The notes below the pieces were generated by a model that ran no database searches, was not told the DNA's origin, and worked only from the letters and a program-made list of their open reading frames with translations. This document shows, piece after piece, positions 36,260 through 48,027 of a stretch of 64,000 bases of DNA (positions are counted from its first letter, which is position 1; each line of letters opens with the position of its first letter). The translations under genes and the position numbers were made by a program. The DNA is from Armillaria gallica (Eukaryota; Basidiomycota; Agaricomycetes; Agaricales; Physalacriaceae), in contig JBANDB010000005.1 in the NCBI GenBank assembly GCA_037576215.1, forward strand, positions 5,332,001-5,396,000. The letters run 5' to 3'.

Positions 36260-36455
36260 TGCGATCATATAACAATTCTATTTCTGAGCTGAAAACAGTT
36301 GGTATAGAGACGTCTCTGTGGGAGGTGCAAGGACCGTCTCCACTAAGTGATTCTGCATAAGCCCAGCTGGTGACAACACCAACGTGCCGGCGGCATACGA
36401 CTCCCACGCCCACACAGCTTTTCTCGCCCTCCATCATCATCCTTGCAATCGGCCA
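36260..36455. other. intergenic
   Basis: Between the MITE flank and the tandem duplication. Open frames exist on both strands but none resembles a known protein. A plus-strand frame just right of the MITE (35888-36235) crosses the element boundary and is not meaningful. Confidence 0.4.
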
Positions 36456-36810
36456 TGAAATCGTCAGGTATGCGACGGTTTTTTTGTCAGATGTTGAACT
36501 GACGGTGTCCCAGAAGTGTGAGCAATGCCAACGACGAACCCCAAGCCACTCGCTCGTTCGAGGACATTGAGCTGTACATATCTGCTCTGTCCTTCCCACC
36601 TCAAAGCTCCTCAAAGCTCCAGCATAGCGACATCGTCAGGTATGCGATGGTTTTTTGTCAGATGTTGAACTGACGATGTCCTACAAGCATGAGCAACACC
36701 AACGACGAACACCACGCAACTAGCTCGTTCGAGGAAATTGAGCTGTACATAGATGCGCTGTCTTTCCCTCCTCAATTCTCCTCAATCCTCCAGCGTAGCG
36801 ACAATCTCTC
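36456..36810 (+). repeat. tandem duplication of about 175 bp containing a gene start
   Basis: cgtcaggtatgcga.ggtttttt and the following gatgttgaactgac, gagcaa, ccaacgacgaac and attgagctgtacata occur twice in direct order, first from about 36462 and again from about 36637. Both copies hold the same coding segment: the first reads SNANDE then SFEDIELYISALSFPPQ but has GTG where the second has the start ATG (36689). Each copy also contains a plausible leader intron, gtatgcg to tcctacaag or similar. Confidence 0.7.
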
Positions 36811-37138
36811 GCCCGCTATTCTTGACGTGCAACCGGCATCACCAACTACGACCTTGACATGAGACTCCGAACCATCCTACCCACAGCAGCTTACCTTCGC
36901 ACACTTGGGCAGCCGGGTGACCGTCGTAGGGTACATCGATGTGGAAGGCTCCTTGTTAAGGGTTGAGGTCGTTCTCTCGAGAGGAAATCTTAGCGTCTCG
37001 ATGGGACATGATTTTGGGGAGCACCTATCTATCGTCGTCCAGCTCACCGACCTCGAGAATGGCGATGTTCGCATTGTCGGCGCGGACATTCATCTATCGT
37101 TTGGAGCGTTCAGGGCACAGTATCATTTCATCCACTGA
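36689..37138 (+). pseudogene. short hypothetical gene with one in-frame TGA
   Basis: From ATG 36689 the frame reads MSNTNDEHHATSSFEEIELY then IDALSFPPQFSSILQRSD to TTTLT, meets TGA at 36860-36862, and continues in the same frame DSEPSYPQQLTFAHLGSRVT, VVGYIDVEGSLLRVEVVLSR, HLSIVVQLTDLENGDVRIVG to a TAG-free end at 37138. The part after the stop looks like a compact beta-rich domain and has good coding character, so the TGA most likely replaced CGA (Arg). About 149 codons in all. No family recognised. A downstream ATG at 36905 might still yield a 77-residue product. Confidence 0.5.
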
Positions 37139-38040
37139 GGTCAAGGTAAGTAATCTTTATCTCAAGCATTGGCATCAGTATCCACTCACCGTTAACCCAC
37201 TAGTCATGATCATATCAACCTGTCCCCCCATGATACCAATATTTCTTCATAATAGCAGTATACACAGGGACCGTGTTTTATCTCATACCATTTGATTGTA
37301 TTATATTCATACCATTTTATTGTACATTACATGCGAATCTGAAAACTATTCTGGATCAGTTGACGGAGCACACTCATATACCAGAAACGCCCACCTGCCC
37401 ATCCAAGCGCCCGCAGTACACAGCCACCACGTGTGCTCGGTCTACTTCCGGCGGCTATACCAGCAATCATACCGGCAATCTACCAGTCACGCAAGAGCAT
37501 TGTTAGTTTGTGGGGATTTGATTTCACAAACCTTACTTAAACTTATCTCTGCGTCGTACACATTTTACTAGCCGCTTATTCTTGAACATCTGCTACATCC
37601 CTGACTCCGATCAAGCTGGGGACTTTCTCGCGTTACCAGCGATGAGCCTACGCTGGTAGCTCCATCGCATGTACAATTCCGGAATCGCTTCGATCATGTC
37701 AGATAGAGCAGTGTACCAGTCATCGAGGAAGAGATCCGTAGGAACCTTCGACAACCACACGGTAAGCATTTCGCTTCAGTATGCACATTCAAGTACTCAC
37801 CATGATTCACGTTCACATATTTGGGATCGAAATGAAAGTTTTTTTTAATCTGCATGCCCAAAGGCTGTGGGCTGCGCAGGGAGTATCAAAGACTTTCGCG
37901 AGGAGAGGGTTGCCATCCTACATCCACTCAATCTATACTGTACTTTTGTAGCTTCTAAACAGGTTTCTTGACAGCAGTACCCTCGTTTTACCTGTTTGGA
38001 CAGCTGTTAGCCAGTCATTTACAAGTGTTCAAGCATGTAT
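37139..38040. other. no gene recognised
   Basis: Short plus-strand frames at 37273-37571 overlap each other and show no family resemblance. The right end is the 3' side of the AAA ATPase gene. Confidence 0.4.
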
Positions 38041-40350
38041 ACGTACACTGCCCGCCCCTAGGCTGAACTCCTGAGAGACCCTGCTTGATCCCTTCTTGAC
38101 AGAGACCATTCTATCTTCGACGATAGTAGATCCAGCCATTGCAAAGAATTGGTGCCAGACAGCATATCTTCCTGCGCAATGTAATTCATGATATTTGATA
38201 GCTACACGAGGTCTGTCTGGGTTGAGTATTGTCAAATAAATTTAAAGTCAAGAAGATACTGATTGAGAAACGGGAGAGAAATGCTTCGTCGAATGAGCTG
38301 ATCCGATTTGTTGTCAAGAAAAGGTCACCACGATGATACACAAGAACATGAAGGGCAGCAGAGACGAGAGCATTGTGTTGCAGCTGATGGGTGTTTAGAT
38401 CTGTACCTTCGGGTTCATGCTCCAGAGAGGCGGAACCCACTTCATGAAGGCTCCAGTGTTCTAAGTAAACCTGTCGCAGAGATAGGTTAGAAATTGAGTG
38501 TTCAGATAGAATCTGCACGTATGTCTGCCTTGTCAATCCAAAGAACAGCATCCCAGGGTATGGCCAACTAAGGAAAAAGATTAGTTCATCGTTGCTCCAA
38601 AGTACGCCAATGAGAACTGACACTCAGAATACTCTGAAGACTGCGTTCCAGACCACATGGCGATGATGGGAGCTCAGAAGATCCCACCATATATAATGGA
38701 TGACGGAGAAGCTCGGCAACGGCCCCTGCCCTCAGTGTTTTGCCTGCAGCGTGCGTCTGTAGAATGCATGGACGCTCCAAAACTGCATACCTGTTCCGGG
38801 CGGGCCATGGAGAACAGAAATCTACAAAGACCAGTCAGTGAATCTAAGATAAACGATGTGAATCGCTGCATTACCAAACAGCCTCCTTTACCAGATATAA
38901 CATCGGTGATGATTTCGGAGGAAGAATTGGAATTCTTTGTCACTTCGACGAGACCTTTGATAACAGTCTCTTGCGAGATATGAAAATATGAGCATGCATG
39001 GCATCTGAAGCAGTTTAAAGGAATGCACTTTAATATTTTCATCGAGGACCAGATGATCCCAGACATTCTCACCAAACACAACTGGTTTCAGATGCTCGAC
39101 CAAAAAATTAGTCACTCTTTAGTTCCTAAAGTATACTTTGGTGGCAAGTAGGTGGAGCTGCTCTTCATACAAGGACAACACCACTCACGGATAACGTATG
39201 TAGCCCGACTGATTGTCGTAGGCAAGTACGTCGACAATCACTCTTTTCTGAAGAACCATTGAGGTAGCTGCAAAGGAGGATATGTATGCGTGCTTACCCC
39301 TTCGTCTGAACAGTGACCAGTCAACATTAAGTAAGAATGAAGTTAATGGTTGGCCTTACAGGATGTATAGTGCCGCCCTAACAAACTGGCATAAATGCGA
39401 CCTTGCTCTGCGACGAAATGTTAGTCCACAAATAGCAACCCGTAGCTTGACATACTAATTAGCTTCTCTTTCAACGCTGCGGTGAGATGGACGATTGGAA
39501 GAGAGGATGCTTCTGTCATTCTCTAAGATCCGTATCAACTACAACATGTGTGTCTGATAGCTTCTAAACTCACCTTAAACAATTTGATTCTCAAGCCTCT
39601 ATTTTTTCATGGTCATATGCATAGCCATCCCACAACCCGTAGCCTGAAACGTGGAGGAGGTGGACATTATTTATACTTGAAACAGGCATCTCATTCGTGG
39701 ACGATCAGTTAGGAACACAGCGCTTACGTCTCGTAGGATCTCTTTTGTATCACAAAGGCAACCTATTGCCCTGCAAGTGAGTATTTGACATCATGAATTT
39801 ATTTGAGTTACTAACTGGTAGACCCTGGTGTCCAACGCAGAGACATGATGACCGGGTTCGAAAAGATATTGGAGCCTGTCACAATATAAGTTCTCTAGTG
39901 CTCTCAGGTCAGAATAAGAACTGACAGGTCGACTTTGATATGTCCGTAGCTCGTCACCAACTCCAACCGATGAGCCCTAACAAACAGATCAGGAGAGGAA
40001 GACATACGTTGACCGGAATTGTTCCTCGACATATCCCACCAATACGCCAAGATGTTCAGCAATATCGGGCACTAGTGGTAGAATGTCGGACTTGGGGAGT
40101 TCTACGGAGGATATCAGTACACCGGCGGTAGATATTACTAGCGCACATACTCTTGTCCAGACCACTTGTACCTAAACTTCTCAAGAGGACCAGAATATCT
40201 TCTTTCATGTGATCCGCTTCTGAGGAGCCCACGGACTTTGCATAGTTCAATTTCTCTCTGAGTGTCTTCGGGGTCGGGGAAGAAATCTACGACTGTGTAC
40301 GTTGGGTGTCGACTGGAAAAATCACTTCCATAAAGATTTCTGAAAATGAG
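38040..40350 (-). CDS. AAA-type ATPase domain protein of a mushroom-expanded family; Walker B Glu replaced by Lys
   Basis: The ATPase core is clear in 39120-38040: VVFGENVWDHLVLDENIK, ETVIKGLVEVTKNSNSSSEI, DVISGKGGCL, Walker A VLHGPPGTGKT split by an intron inside the Gly-Lys region (about 38750-38796), AVAELLRHPLYMVGSSEL, Walker B IPWDAVLWIDKADI, WSLHEVGSASLEHEPEG, NALVSAALHVLVYHRGDLFL, TTNRISSFDEAFLSRFSI (sensor Asn and Arg finger), GRYAVWHQFFAMAGS. The conserved acidic residue after the Walker B Asp is Lys here (gacaag), so ATP hydrolysis is probably lost. One exon join (before ETVIKGL) is out of phase as read. Possible N-terminal exons at 40350-40150 (TYTVVDFFPDPEDTQREIEL) and 39900-39720 are weaker. 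It may be a dead paralogue; family function is unknown. Confidence 0.6.
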
Positions 40351-41379
40351 GTCAGAGTTATATTGGTTTGAGGTAAATATACGAATGTCTACCTAAGGAC
40401 TGAAACGAGGGTTTTGCTCCAATGAGACAATACAAGGGAAGGATCAGCTACAGCAAGGTCAGTTCGGCTTGGAATGTTCGAACACGTCGGCCCTTCAACG
40501 TACCACCTTTCCGATCATTGGTGAGCAGGTGGTGTTTAAAGTAGTGCTCGCATTGTATCTCAGTCTTCTTCCTGAGCTATTCGGCGGCGAGTGCGGCAAC
40601 AGCATCTATGGTCTCACTTTCATCGTCGGTGATAGCTTCGTGAGTGGGGTCAAGAGAAACCATATTGCGACTGTAGGTGAAAGTAAAAGCTAGAGGCGGG
40701 AGATTCTGGGAAGTTGAACTTGACTGCTCGTCGTTTTGAGCTAAAACTGCGCCCGCAAACAGTAAGAAATGACACTCGCACTCCACAACATTGATATCTC
40801 AAGAACGTTCTGGTCAGAATGTTAGTCTATACGAGGCCATGATCAAGGACATCACTTACAATCCTCGTGGCATTAACCTCATGTGCTCGCAGCATGAAGA
40901 TACATCGTCTCGGCACAAAATACCAATCAGAATAGAGTTAGCACACCATACATGAACAAAAAATATTACTCACCAGACGTGTCCTCGGTTGCGCAACCCG
41001 AGCATGGATTTGAATTTGTAGGGCTTCATGCCGGAAATCCAAGTAATTCCAAGGTAGGAAATGAAAATATGACCATACTCGCAGCCTGCTCGCCGGACAG
41101 GGATATGTCGTCTTGAGGTAATCTTGCACCATGGGTCGCGTCGTTCGATCTGGTAAATCGTCACCGTCGCCTCTAGAGTATCAAAACACGATCTTGAACC
41201 TTTCAACGTGACACAAATGCGACTACACAGAATATATCCTATTTGATGCGTCACTATATATGTGCATTTCCCAGCGGTCAGACAAGTATGAGATATTTGT
41301 TTACAGAGATTTCAAACGAGGTCATGCAGAGGCCATAACTACTAGGATGCATCATGACCGGTCCCACCTGGGACAGGCA
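40351..41379 (-). other. possible 5' exons or a separate small gene
   Basis: Minus-strand stretches 41254-40970 (CFDTLEATVTIYQIERRDPW, GYILCSRICVTLKGS) and 40786-40577 (LPPLAFTFTYSRNMVSLDPT, DDESETIDAVAALAAE) look coding. They may be upstream exons of the AAA gene or an independent gene. No family recognised. Confidence 0.3.
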
Positions 41380-43645
41380 CTAGGCAGCCGGGACCACTGG
41401 CTCCACTCGTGCATGCCCACATTGTGATCCTCCTTTGAGGGTCAACACCAGCCTTGTCCAAGCCTCGTAGGGGGTCGCATCCTTCAAAACCAGCAGTTCT
41501 TTATCCATAGGCACATAGCTTCCCATCATCGCCTCCGCCAGCGGGAAAGTATACCACACATTCACTGTCTTGTACACCTGTCTTTCACTCTCCGTCAGTC
41601 CAGGCGACGAGTTGAGTTTCCCAGCCAGTCGACGATAGACCAGCTCCACCTCCACCCACAACGCCAATATCCAATTTTGAAAAGTTCTGGCACCAACTCT
41701 GACAAAACTAGCATGACGCGCTGCCAGTCGGTCCAGGAGCCAGGTCTGCACAGGCAGAAGACTCAGGTTGTGTCCGCAATCATGGACCGTCAGTTCGAGA
41801 CGATTCATAATCGCCACTACTGTTTTCACAGCAGTGAACCGTTTGTAGGTAGAATTCCAGTCGGTACGGCCCAGAGCCACGAGCACATCAAACATTGCCC
41901 TGAACCTGTGATCCCATGTTGGCCAGCGCTCTTCCAAGACATCAACATGGGTGAACCGTCCCGTCTAGAAACGCATTAGCCGTCGAACTTTGAGACCATT
42001 CACACACTCACCAGACATGCTGGACGCACGACCTGAACGCCGCTGGGCGTTACTGATACCGCTCATCCCTCGTCAGCAGTGCAGGTGGTGATATCCGCTT
42101 CCTGAGGGTCATAGTCAGTTAAGAACACTGGACCGACACACTGTCGAGCACATACCTCTTCTGGTGACAGGTATAAGACGTAACACAGTTCGACATCACC
42201 TGTGCTCGTGGCCGCCGCAGAGATCGTCTCCTTCTCCTCACACTCCATGCATGGAGCCGCCGGTATAAAGTTTTCAGCCTTGCTGATCACACGTGTCAGT
42301 ATGCCAACCTCTTGGTAGGCAATCTGAGAAGCCGGGGTCACTAGGACGTCCTCGAGGGGGACAGGCTTGATGTTCGTCCCTACATAGAATACCGTAGTCC
42401 CATGGAGGAGGTGTTCCACCAACCGCCCCGTTCGGTTTCCCTCCTCGCAGCATTGGTTCAGCAGTACACCTATGGTGGGGATAGCTCAGTATTCAATATT
42501 GAGACTGATGATGTAAATGCCACTCACTGAAGGGCAGTGTTTGGCCATTTTCCGGCAGCTCGACTTGAATCCCATGCTCCACGTACACACCACCCCTCCC
42601 ATCAACGGACCGATAGCTCACAAATATTGTGATGGCAGATATCCTGTGGGCCCCACAGGTTGAGTTCATACTGAGAGGGTACGAACGTGTCACTCTTACC
42701 GGGACCTCATTCCGTCCAGACTATCTAACATTTTCAGGGACGCGGAGCGGGTACGGACTGTAGTAGGCGACGAACTTCTGAAGAACAGCGGTGAACTGGG
42801 CACAGGTGACGCTGCCAGCCCCTGACACAAGCTATCCCAGTCACCCACATCCACGTCGCCGTGGTCGCCCGACATGGGGGGGCTGGGGGCGCGAACGCTT
42901 GAATCTCCATGCGTGATCAAGCGAGAGAATTGATCCACTTGCATACCCTCAAGCCCCTCCTGCAGATGCACCCTGTATTCATTTTCCAAGGCGTACATAC
43001 ACTCAACCTGCCCATTGGTGATCCTCCAACTCGGAGATACTAATAGTGTCATGTAAGCATTTTGACAGAAAAAACCAATCCCAAAACCAGAAGCGCACCG
43101 TAGTTGGTCGGCGTCCTAGGATGCGTCCTCGGAGAGACCGAATCGTCCACATCCATATCTCCGGCCAGGGCAGCCATCAGCAAGGCGAAGTCGGTTGACA
43201 TGGCCTGGGAGGAGCGACTGTCGCCTGCCGGCGAGGGAATCACCTGCTCATTGTTCGGACCTCCGTTGACGTCGTCTGGAAGCTCCACGGGTGCATCCAC
43301 CCCCGTGCTCCCCGTTTCAGCAGCAGGCTGGCGAGACTCTTGGGTACGACCACTCAGACCGGCCATCAAATCGTCCAGATCGCCTTTTTGCCGTCCGTCA
43401 GTCATATCCTCCAAAATGTGCAGGTAAAAAGACTCACCGTCGCCTAACGTGCTCTCGTCACCAAGGCCGGCATCGATCGGTCCACCCTCCGTGGCCAAGT
43501 CCACATCAACCTCCATGCCATCCATTACAGGCGGGTCAGAATCAGGTGCCAGGACCTCTTCGTCTGAATTGAATACCTCGCTCTCCTCAGGCTCATATTG
43601 ATATTCCGAGCTTGGAGGATCGCTCCCTATCAATGCGGTCTCCAT
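41380..43645 (-). CDS. large uncharacterised multi-exon protein with acidic N-terminus
   Basis: Start METALIGSDPPSSEYQYEPE at 43645. Exon 1 ends in GDG at a gtgagt donor near 43435; the next runs GDLDDLMAGLSGRTQESRQP to HPRTPTNY (about 43383-43100); then VSPSWRITNGQVECMYALEN to SLKMLDSLDGMRS (43045-42700); ITIFVSYRSVDGRGGVYVEH, GIQVELPENGQTLPF (about 42640-42530); GVLLNQCCEEGNRTGRLVEH, GTTVFYVGTNIKPVPLEDVL, AAPCMECEEKE, ELCYVLYLSPEE (42470-42155); and the last exon RWPTWDHRFRAMFDVLVALG to PVVPAA (41937-41380). The N-terminal 250 residues are acidic and low complexity, the C-terminal part ordered. From memory such genes recur in Agaricomycetes beside transposons; function unknown. No clear stop was found inside the exons. 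Confidence 0.5.
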
Positions 43646-44311
43646 GTCTGCGCAACGAACATTCTTGAGCTACGACTCGAGCTGTGCATGTGGGATCATA
43701 CCTCGTTCTGTCCATCGCTCACTTGGTCTCAGTGTGCGACCTCTAGCACTCACAGTCCCGGAGGGAAGAAAGGACATTATTGGGTGTGCCCAGCAGTGGG
43801 ATCTGCCTCTTATTCCACAGATGTCTGAAAAGGGGGCGATACGATATCTCCGATCCAGTTTGAACATGACATGCCATGGCATGACACTGTGAGCCACGCT
43901 TTGCCACGGGAGTGCACGGCCATCTCTGCAAATACCACACTATTCGTCAAGTTTCCCTGGCGCGGAATGGTCGTAATTTCATACCTAAGTGCCTGAATTA
44001 ACTTGTATGTCCCCCGTTTCCTCTGCTCATACATCAGCACCAGGAATGCCTCGTCGCCATCACACATCCTGCTGGAAAGGTATGATTGATATGATTGAAG
44101 GCCATTTGAATCGAAAACAGACACCATTTACTCCGCCACGCCGCGCGGAAGGTCAGTCGTTCATTTTGGTGGAACGTTCGCAAATTCAGTTCGTAATGCA
44201 GGAGCATTGCTCCTGTGAGTCGGCCGACGATGTGTCCAAGCCACTCAAGTTAATCCCCAACATTACTGTCAGGTCTACACAATCTACAGCCCACAGTTGA
44301 CATTACCACCC
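43646..44311. other. no clear gene
   Basis: Upstream region of the minus-strand gene ending at 43645. Frames on both strands (for example minus 44127-43810) are of doubtful coding value. Confidence 0.35.
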
Positions 44312-44455
44312 ATGGCTGACCAGTTGAAGACGAAGAAGGGAGTGCCGCGTGGCCACCCTTTGTTTGTTCTTGCTGCTCAAAAGGCTGTCCACGATGCCGG
44401 ACTGCCGGATGTTTCAGCTTCCCTCATTCTTCGGATCATCTCGCCAGAGAGTTAA
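44312..44455 (+). CDS. small protein or last exon, 47 residues
   Basis: MADQLKTKKGVPRGHPLFVL then AAQKAVHDAGLPDVSASLIL and RIISPES, stop at 44453-44455. A good ATG context (caccatgg with a CCC before it) and coding-like composition support it, but there is no homology to cite. It could be the terminal exon of a plus-strand gene whose upstream part is not visible. Confidence 0.35.
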   Translation: MADQLKTKKGVPRGHPLFVLAAQKAVHDAGLPDVSASLILRIISPES

Positions 44456-44550
44456 TTGATTGAATCAGCTACACAATACAATTTTGATAACCCCCTGAGA
44501 TCTGAACCTGTTCCCAAAAAAGCCCCTGCGGCGGGACAATAGTAGATCGT

Positions 44551-44879
44551 TCAAGATCCCTCCTGATCGTCGGTGTCGGTCTCCGCCCACTCCTTGATAT
44601 CCACCTTGACATTAACCCAAACCCTCGACGTCGCTCTCTCCCTCATCTCTCCTGCTGCTCCCTGCACCACATCCGGAATGTCTGCAAATCTTTGCACGGT
44701 GGTATACACCATGATCTGGAAAGGTTTCCTAACCAGGCGTCGAACCCAAGGAGCTTCTGAATGCACGATAGCACAAATGAGTGTTTCTCTAATGTCTCAA
44801 TCAGCGTCTATGTGTAAAGTGTTCCTGTTTTGTGTACTCACCTGTACAAAGTTTTTTCGAACTCATCGTAGCCCAGCAT
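44551..44879 (-). CDS. hypothetical protein of 91 residues, two exons
   Basis: Exon 1 44879-44842 (MLGYDEFEKTLY plus two bases) and exon 2 44788-44551 join in phase across a gtgagt...attag intron of 53 bases to give ETLICAIVHSEAPWVRRLVR, KPFQIMVYTTVQRFADIPDV and a C-terminus VDIKEWAETDTDDQEGS. Acidic tail. Upstream coding exons are possible since YWRVFQRAHLKHG precedes in another frame. Function unknown. Confidence 0.45.
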
Positions 44880-45434
44880 TTTGTCGAGGGCCGTGCTTTA
44901 AGTGGGCACGTTGGAATACGCGCCAGTAAGAGTAAGGTCAATACTTAGGGCCAGGAGTCTAATGATAAGAGCTCTTTGCACGTGTCCAGCCAAATACATG
45001 TCAACTTATCCCAATGGGGGATGCTCTCCATTAGTTCATAGCTATAGTACTTCGTCCTTCTTTCTCGTGACATAAGGTGAATCTTCCCCTACTGATCCGT
45101 TGTCTCTCTGATTGAGGAAAGGGGTGGCAGCAATGTCGCCTAAGCACCCGTCTAGACACTCAAATGTAAATGTAAATGTGTTCCAATGTGATTACCAGTA
45201 TCCAACACTATACGGAACGTTTAACACTGAGTTCAAGAGATCAAATCACAACTTCAAAGAGAACTAACTTGGCCACAAAGTTTAGAATACGACCATGTTT
45301 GGCACGGTTGTCTTTAAAATTAGAACTACGATTGTTCAAGATACGGGGTAAAAGCGTAGTCTAACTGTATGACTTTGCATTTGACAGACCACCCATTCCC
45401 GTTGACCATTTTTGGGCGAGCGCCAGCGTGCTAC
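44880..45434. other. intergenic, nothing recognised
   Basis: AT-leaning sequence with no coding stretch longer than about 60 codons and no recognised motif. Confidence 0.5.
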
Positions 45435-46610
45435 CTACCAGGACGAGACCCTCTGACTATATTGACATGACACGTTAGTGCCAGGACAGACTACTATAGC
45501 AACTCGCTTACAGGTATTGCAACACCAACACCGTCCCAAATGTTGTATAGGTGATGGTGATGAATGGCGACGAGTTAACGCCATCTCGGTTCGGTGGAAG
45601 GCAACCATAGACGATGCATGTCTCGATGGTCTGCCTGAACCCAACGAGAGATGCGGGCACCCGACTCCAACTGGCATCAATAAAAGTGGCGGCGGCTAGA
45701 GTGACATGATGGAGGGGTGCATCCCTGGGAATAGACCGCACCATGTGCCACACGGACGTCGGGAAGAGATCGCCTGACATGTATATGAACGACTGGAGTG
45801 ACGTCAGCCTCGAGAGGTCAAAGAACATAGCGAGTGGCGGGAATCGCATATCTGCAACACGTTCAGACTCGCACATTGGGGGACGCTCTGGGACTGCTCA
45901 CCGACGGTATGCACTAACAGCCATCTCACCACAGGGCCCAAGCAAGGTAAGACAACGTGCGTACTTGGCGGAGGCCCCGGTTCTCCTGGTATCAAATCCA
46001 TTTCTACTCTCTCAAACACCAACAAGTACGGCGGAAGGCAGCGGAATAATTGAACTACGTCTGAGAAGGATGTCCTGGTGACGGTGATCGTCGGCACAAA
46101 TCGAGGCAGTCCATACCAAACAGGTACATGCACATTGTGCCTGAGAAACGAAGGTCGAACCACAACGAGACTGGTGATGTCGGAATACCCCAACAGCGTG
46201 GTGGCTCCCCAGCTGCAGAATCTGCATTGGTGAAGTCTGATCTCGATGGGACGCTGGAAATTGATGGGCCTTTGCAAACGGGCGAGATCGACTTGCACGG
46301 CGAGCAGGATCTCCAGGTTTGGACACATCGCGAGGACGTCGTTGAGCAGAAATGACGATATCTGCATGTTTTGACCACGAATGCGCATCTCTCAGATGCA
46401 ACCGGTGAAAATGCTGCGCCTCTCCAGGTAGTCCGACCAGTATGTGCAGTCCCAGGCCTGGCTCAGCATGATAGATCGGAGCTGCTGTCGCATACTGGTG
46501 GAGTACCATGACCATGAGACGGTGGAACAGCTCCCTAGGTCAGACGTTTCCAGGGTAGATATACCCATAACTCAAGCGACGACGTCGTAAGGTAACTCAG
46601 GCAGAACCAT
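45435..46610 (-). CDS. F-box / leucine-rich-repeat-like protein, possibly damaged
   Basis: ATG at 46610 gives MVLPELPYDVV, the usual opening of fungal F-box proteins (substrate adaptors of SCF ubiquitin ligases). After a presumed intron ending ctag near 46535, the sequence continues STVSWSWYSTSMRQQLRSIM, WDCTYWSDYLERRSIFTG; the Trp-rich SW.WY and ERR pattern is typical of that family. The exon 46388-45804 has LRR-like spacing (LNDVLAMCPNLEILLAVQVD, IRLHQCRFCSWGATTLLGYS, LVVVRPSFLRHNVHVPVWYG), followed by MFFDLSRLTSLQSFIYMSGD to the end. A TGA follows DVVA (46576-46574) unless spliced out, and the donor there is not a strong one, so integrity is uncertain. Confidence 0.5.
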
Positions 46611-46739
46611 ACTGAGGACGCTAGGAAGGAAGATTTTCAACGTGGCACAAGTTCAACCAGGACCGAGGTCCATTCCGACACACAAAATCGACGAGAGGCA
46701 CGCAGCCTGGTGACATTTGTCCAACCAGGGTGAGACGGT

Positions 46740-47039
46740 CATTCCTGACACGCTATAACATATACGTGAACAAGCAATTAGTAGAGTAAGACAACAGCCA
46801 TGGAGAAATCCGAGGGAGCTTCCAAATTGGATTCAAGGACTTGCCGTGATATCGGCAAGCAACCAGCCCTATTCCGCAGGACCTATCTGCGATTGCAAAC
46901 ACATGACTTGCAATCAGTTGCGCATCGTGTGTGTTGCCTGATCGTCTGATTGGATCTGGTTCGACATTGACCATACACACCACCATGAAAGGTGTGCGCC
47001 CTCACTTTTGTCTCCTGGACTCTTGCCTGATGACTTTTG
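46740..47039. other. probable 5' region of the plus-strand gene at 47040
   Basis: The start exon of the following gene was not identified. A cgcag acceptor at about 47041-47045 marks where clear coding begins. Confidence 0.3.
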
Positions 47040-47662
47040 ATCGCAGTTGAGGGTGTCTTTGATCCGTACTGTGATTCCGATTGGGAAGAGTTGCTACTCG
47101 CGGAGAAAGAACGAGCGGCCAAGGAAGCGCAAGACAGATTCAATCAAAAATTGGGCAGGGTTGGTATGTGTCAGGTAGCCATTTCTCCTCCGACCCCACC
47201 ACATCTCACAGTCACAAGGTGAATGGAGGGCGGTATACGAGGCAACCTCCCACGATCTCTTCGACTGGGTATGCAAAGTGCAGTGGGTACCGGAGGTGCA
47301 GGCAGACGACAGGACGGCAAAGCCGTTGGTCGAGTCACGCTCCAAAGGGAAGAACAACCCAGGCATGTACAACTCTCCAAGAGTTTCCGGTCTGATGACT
47401 ACGTTTGACCAAGGAGAGGTGGGTGGTCGTTTGTCCGTGGGCATAATGTAGCTGACTGAGACTCAGACAGGCTTACGAGACTGCGAAGTACAGACACCAT
47501 CTGACGGTATCCTAGAGCAGGTTCCTATACGTTCAGAAGGGTGTGGATCAACTACGACAAACAACGTGCCTGATCTCACTGATTATTTCCTCTCCAAGCC
47601 TGAAGTGAGCGGTCTTTTGAAGACGCTCGCTCCAACTTTGATACGGTTGCATGAATATGAAT
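47040..47662 (+). CDS. hypothetical protein, 5' end undefined
   Basis: Coding begins after an acceptor near 47045: EGVFDPYCDSDWEELLLAEK then ERAAKEAQDRFNQKLG (helical, charged). After a short intron ending near 47218 comes EWRAVYEATSHDLFDWVCKV, QWVPEVQADDRTAKPLVESR, NPGMYNSPRVSGLMTTFDQG, a further intron from 47416, and GILEQVPIRSEGCGSTTTNN, LTDYFLSKPEVSGLLKTLAP, RLHEYE then stop at 47660-47662. No known domain; adjacent to the RING cluster on the same strand. Confidence 0.45.
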
Positions 47663-48027
47663 AATACCCTTGAACAGCAGGGGAATCCCTTACAATAAAT
47701 TCAATTAGAATATTTACTTAATATTTTCTTACTGACAATCTGAGTCAGTCCGATGATGTCATCACATTCGATTGCCAAACACGGTTCAACAGATGAAATG
47801 AAGTCGAGTCTCCACATTTGTCTCCTCCACATCGTGATGGGTGACCCTGGGCTGGACAGTCATGTCACCAGCCTACACCGCTTGGACATTGTCAGCGGCT
47901 CCCCCTCATCTCCGTACAAATCGGCACCCTGAAGGACCATCTCGCCCAAGTTGGGATAGCATCCAGGCATCCAGCTGGACCAGGAAATTCCACTTGAAGG
48001 GGACGACGCGACAAGTTGTTCCCTACC

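Noticed and set aside
36689..36862. Short plus-strand frame as a mating pheromone precursor
   Set aside because: No C-terminal CaaX motif, no cysteine, and the frame continues in register after the TGA as a larger protein.
38750..38815. Apparent loss of Walker A in the AAA gene (MARPEQ reading)
   Set aside because: Wrong frame; the correct one reads LHGPPGTG, an intron, then KT, so Walker A is intact.
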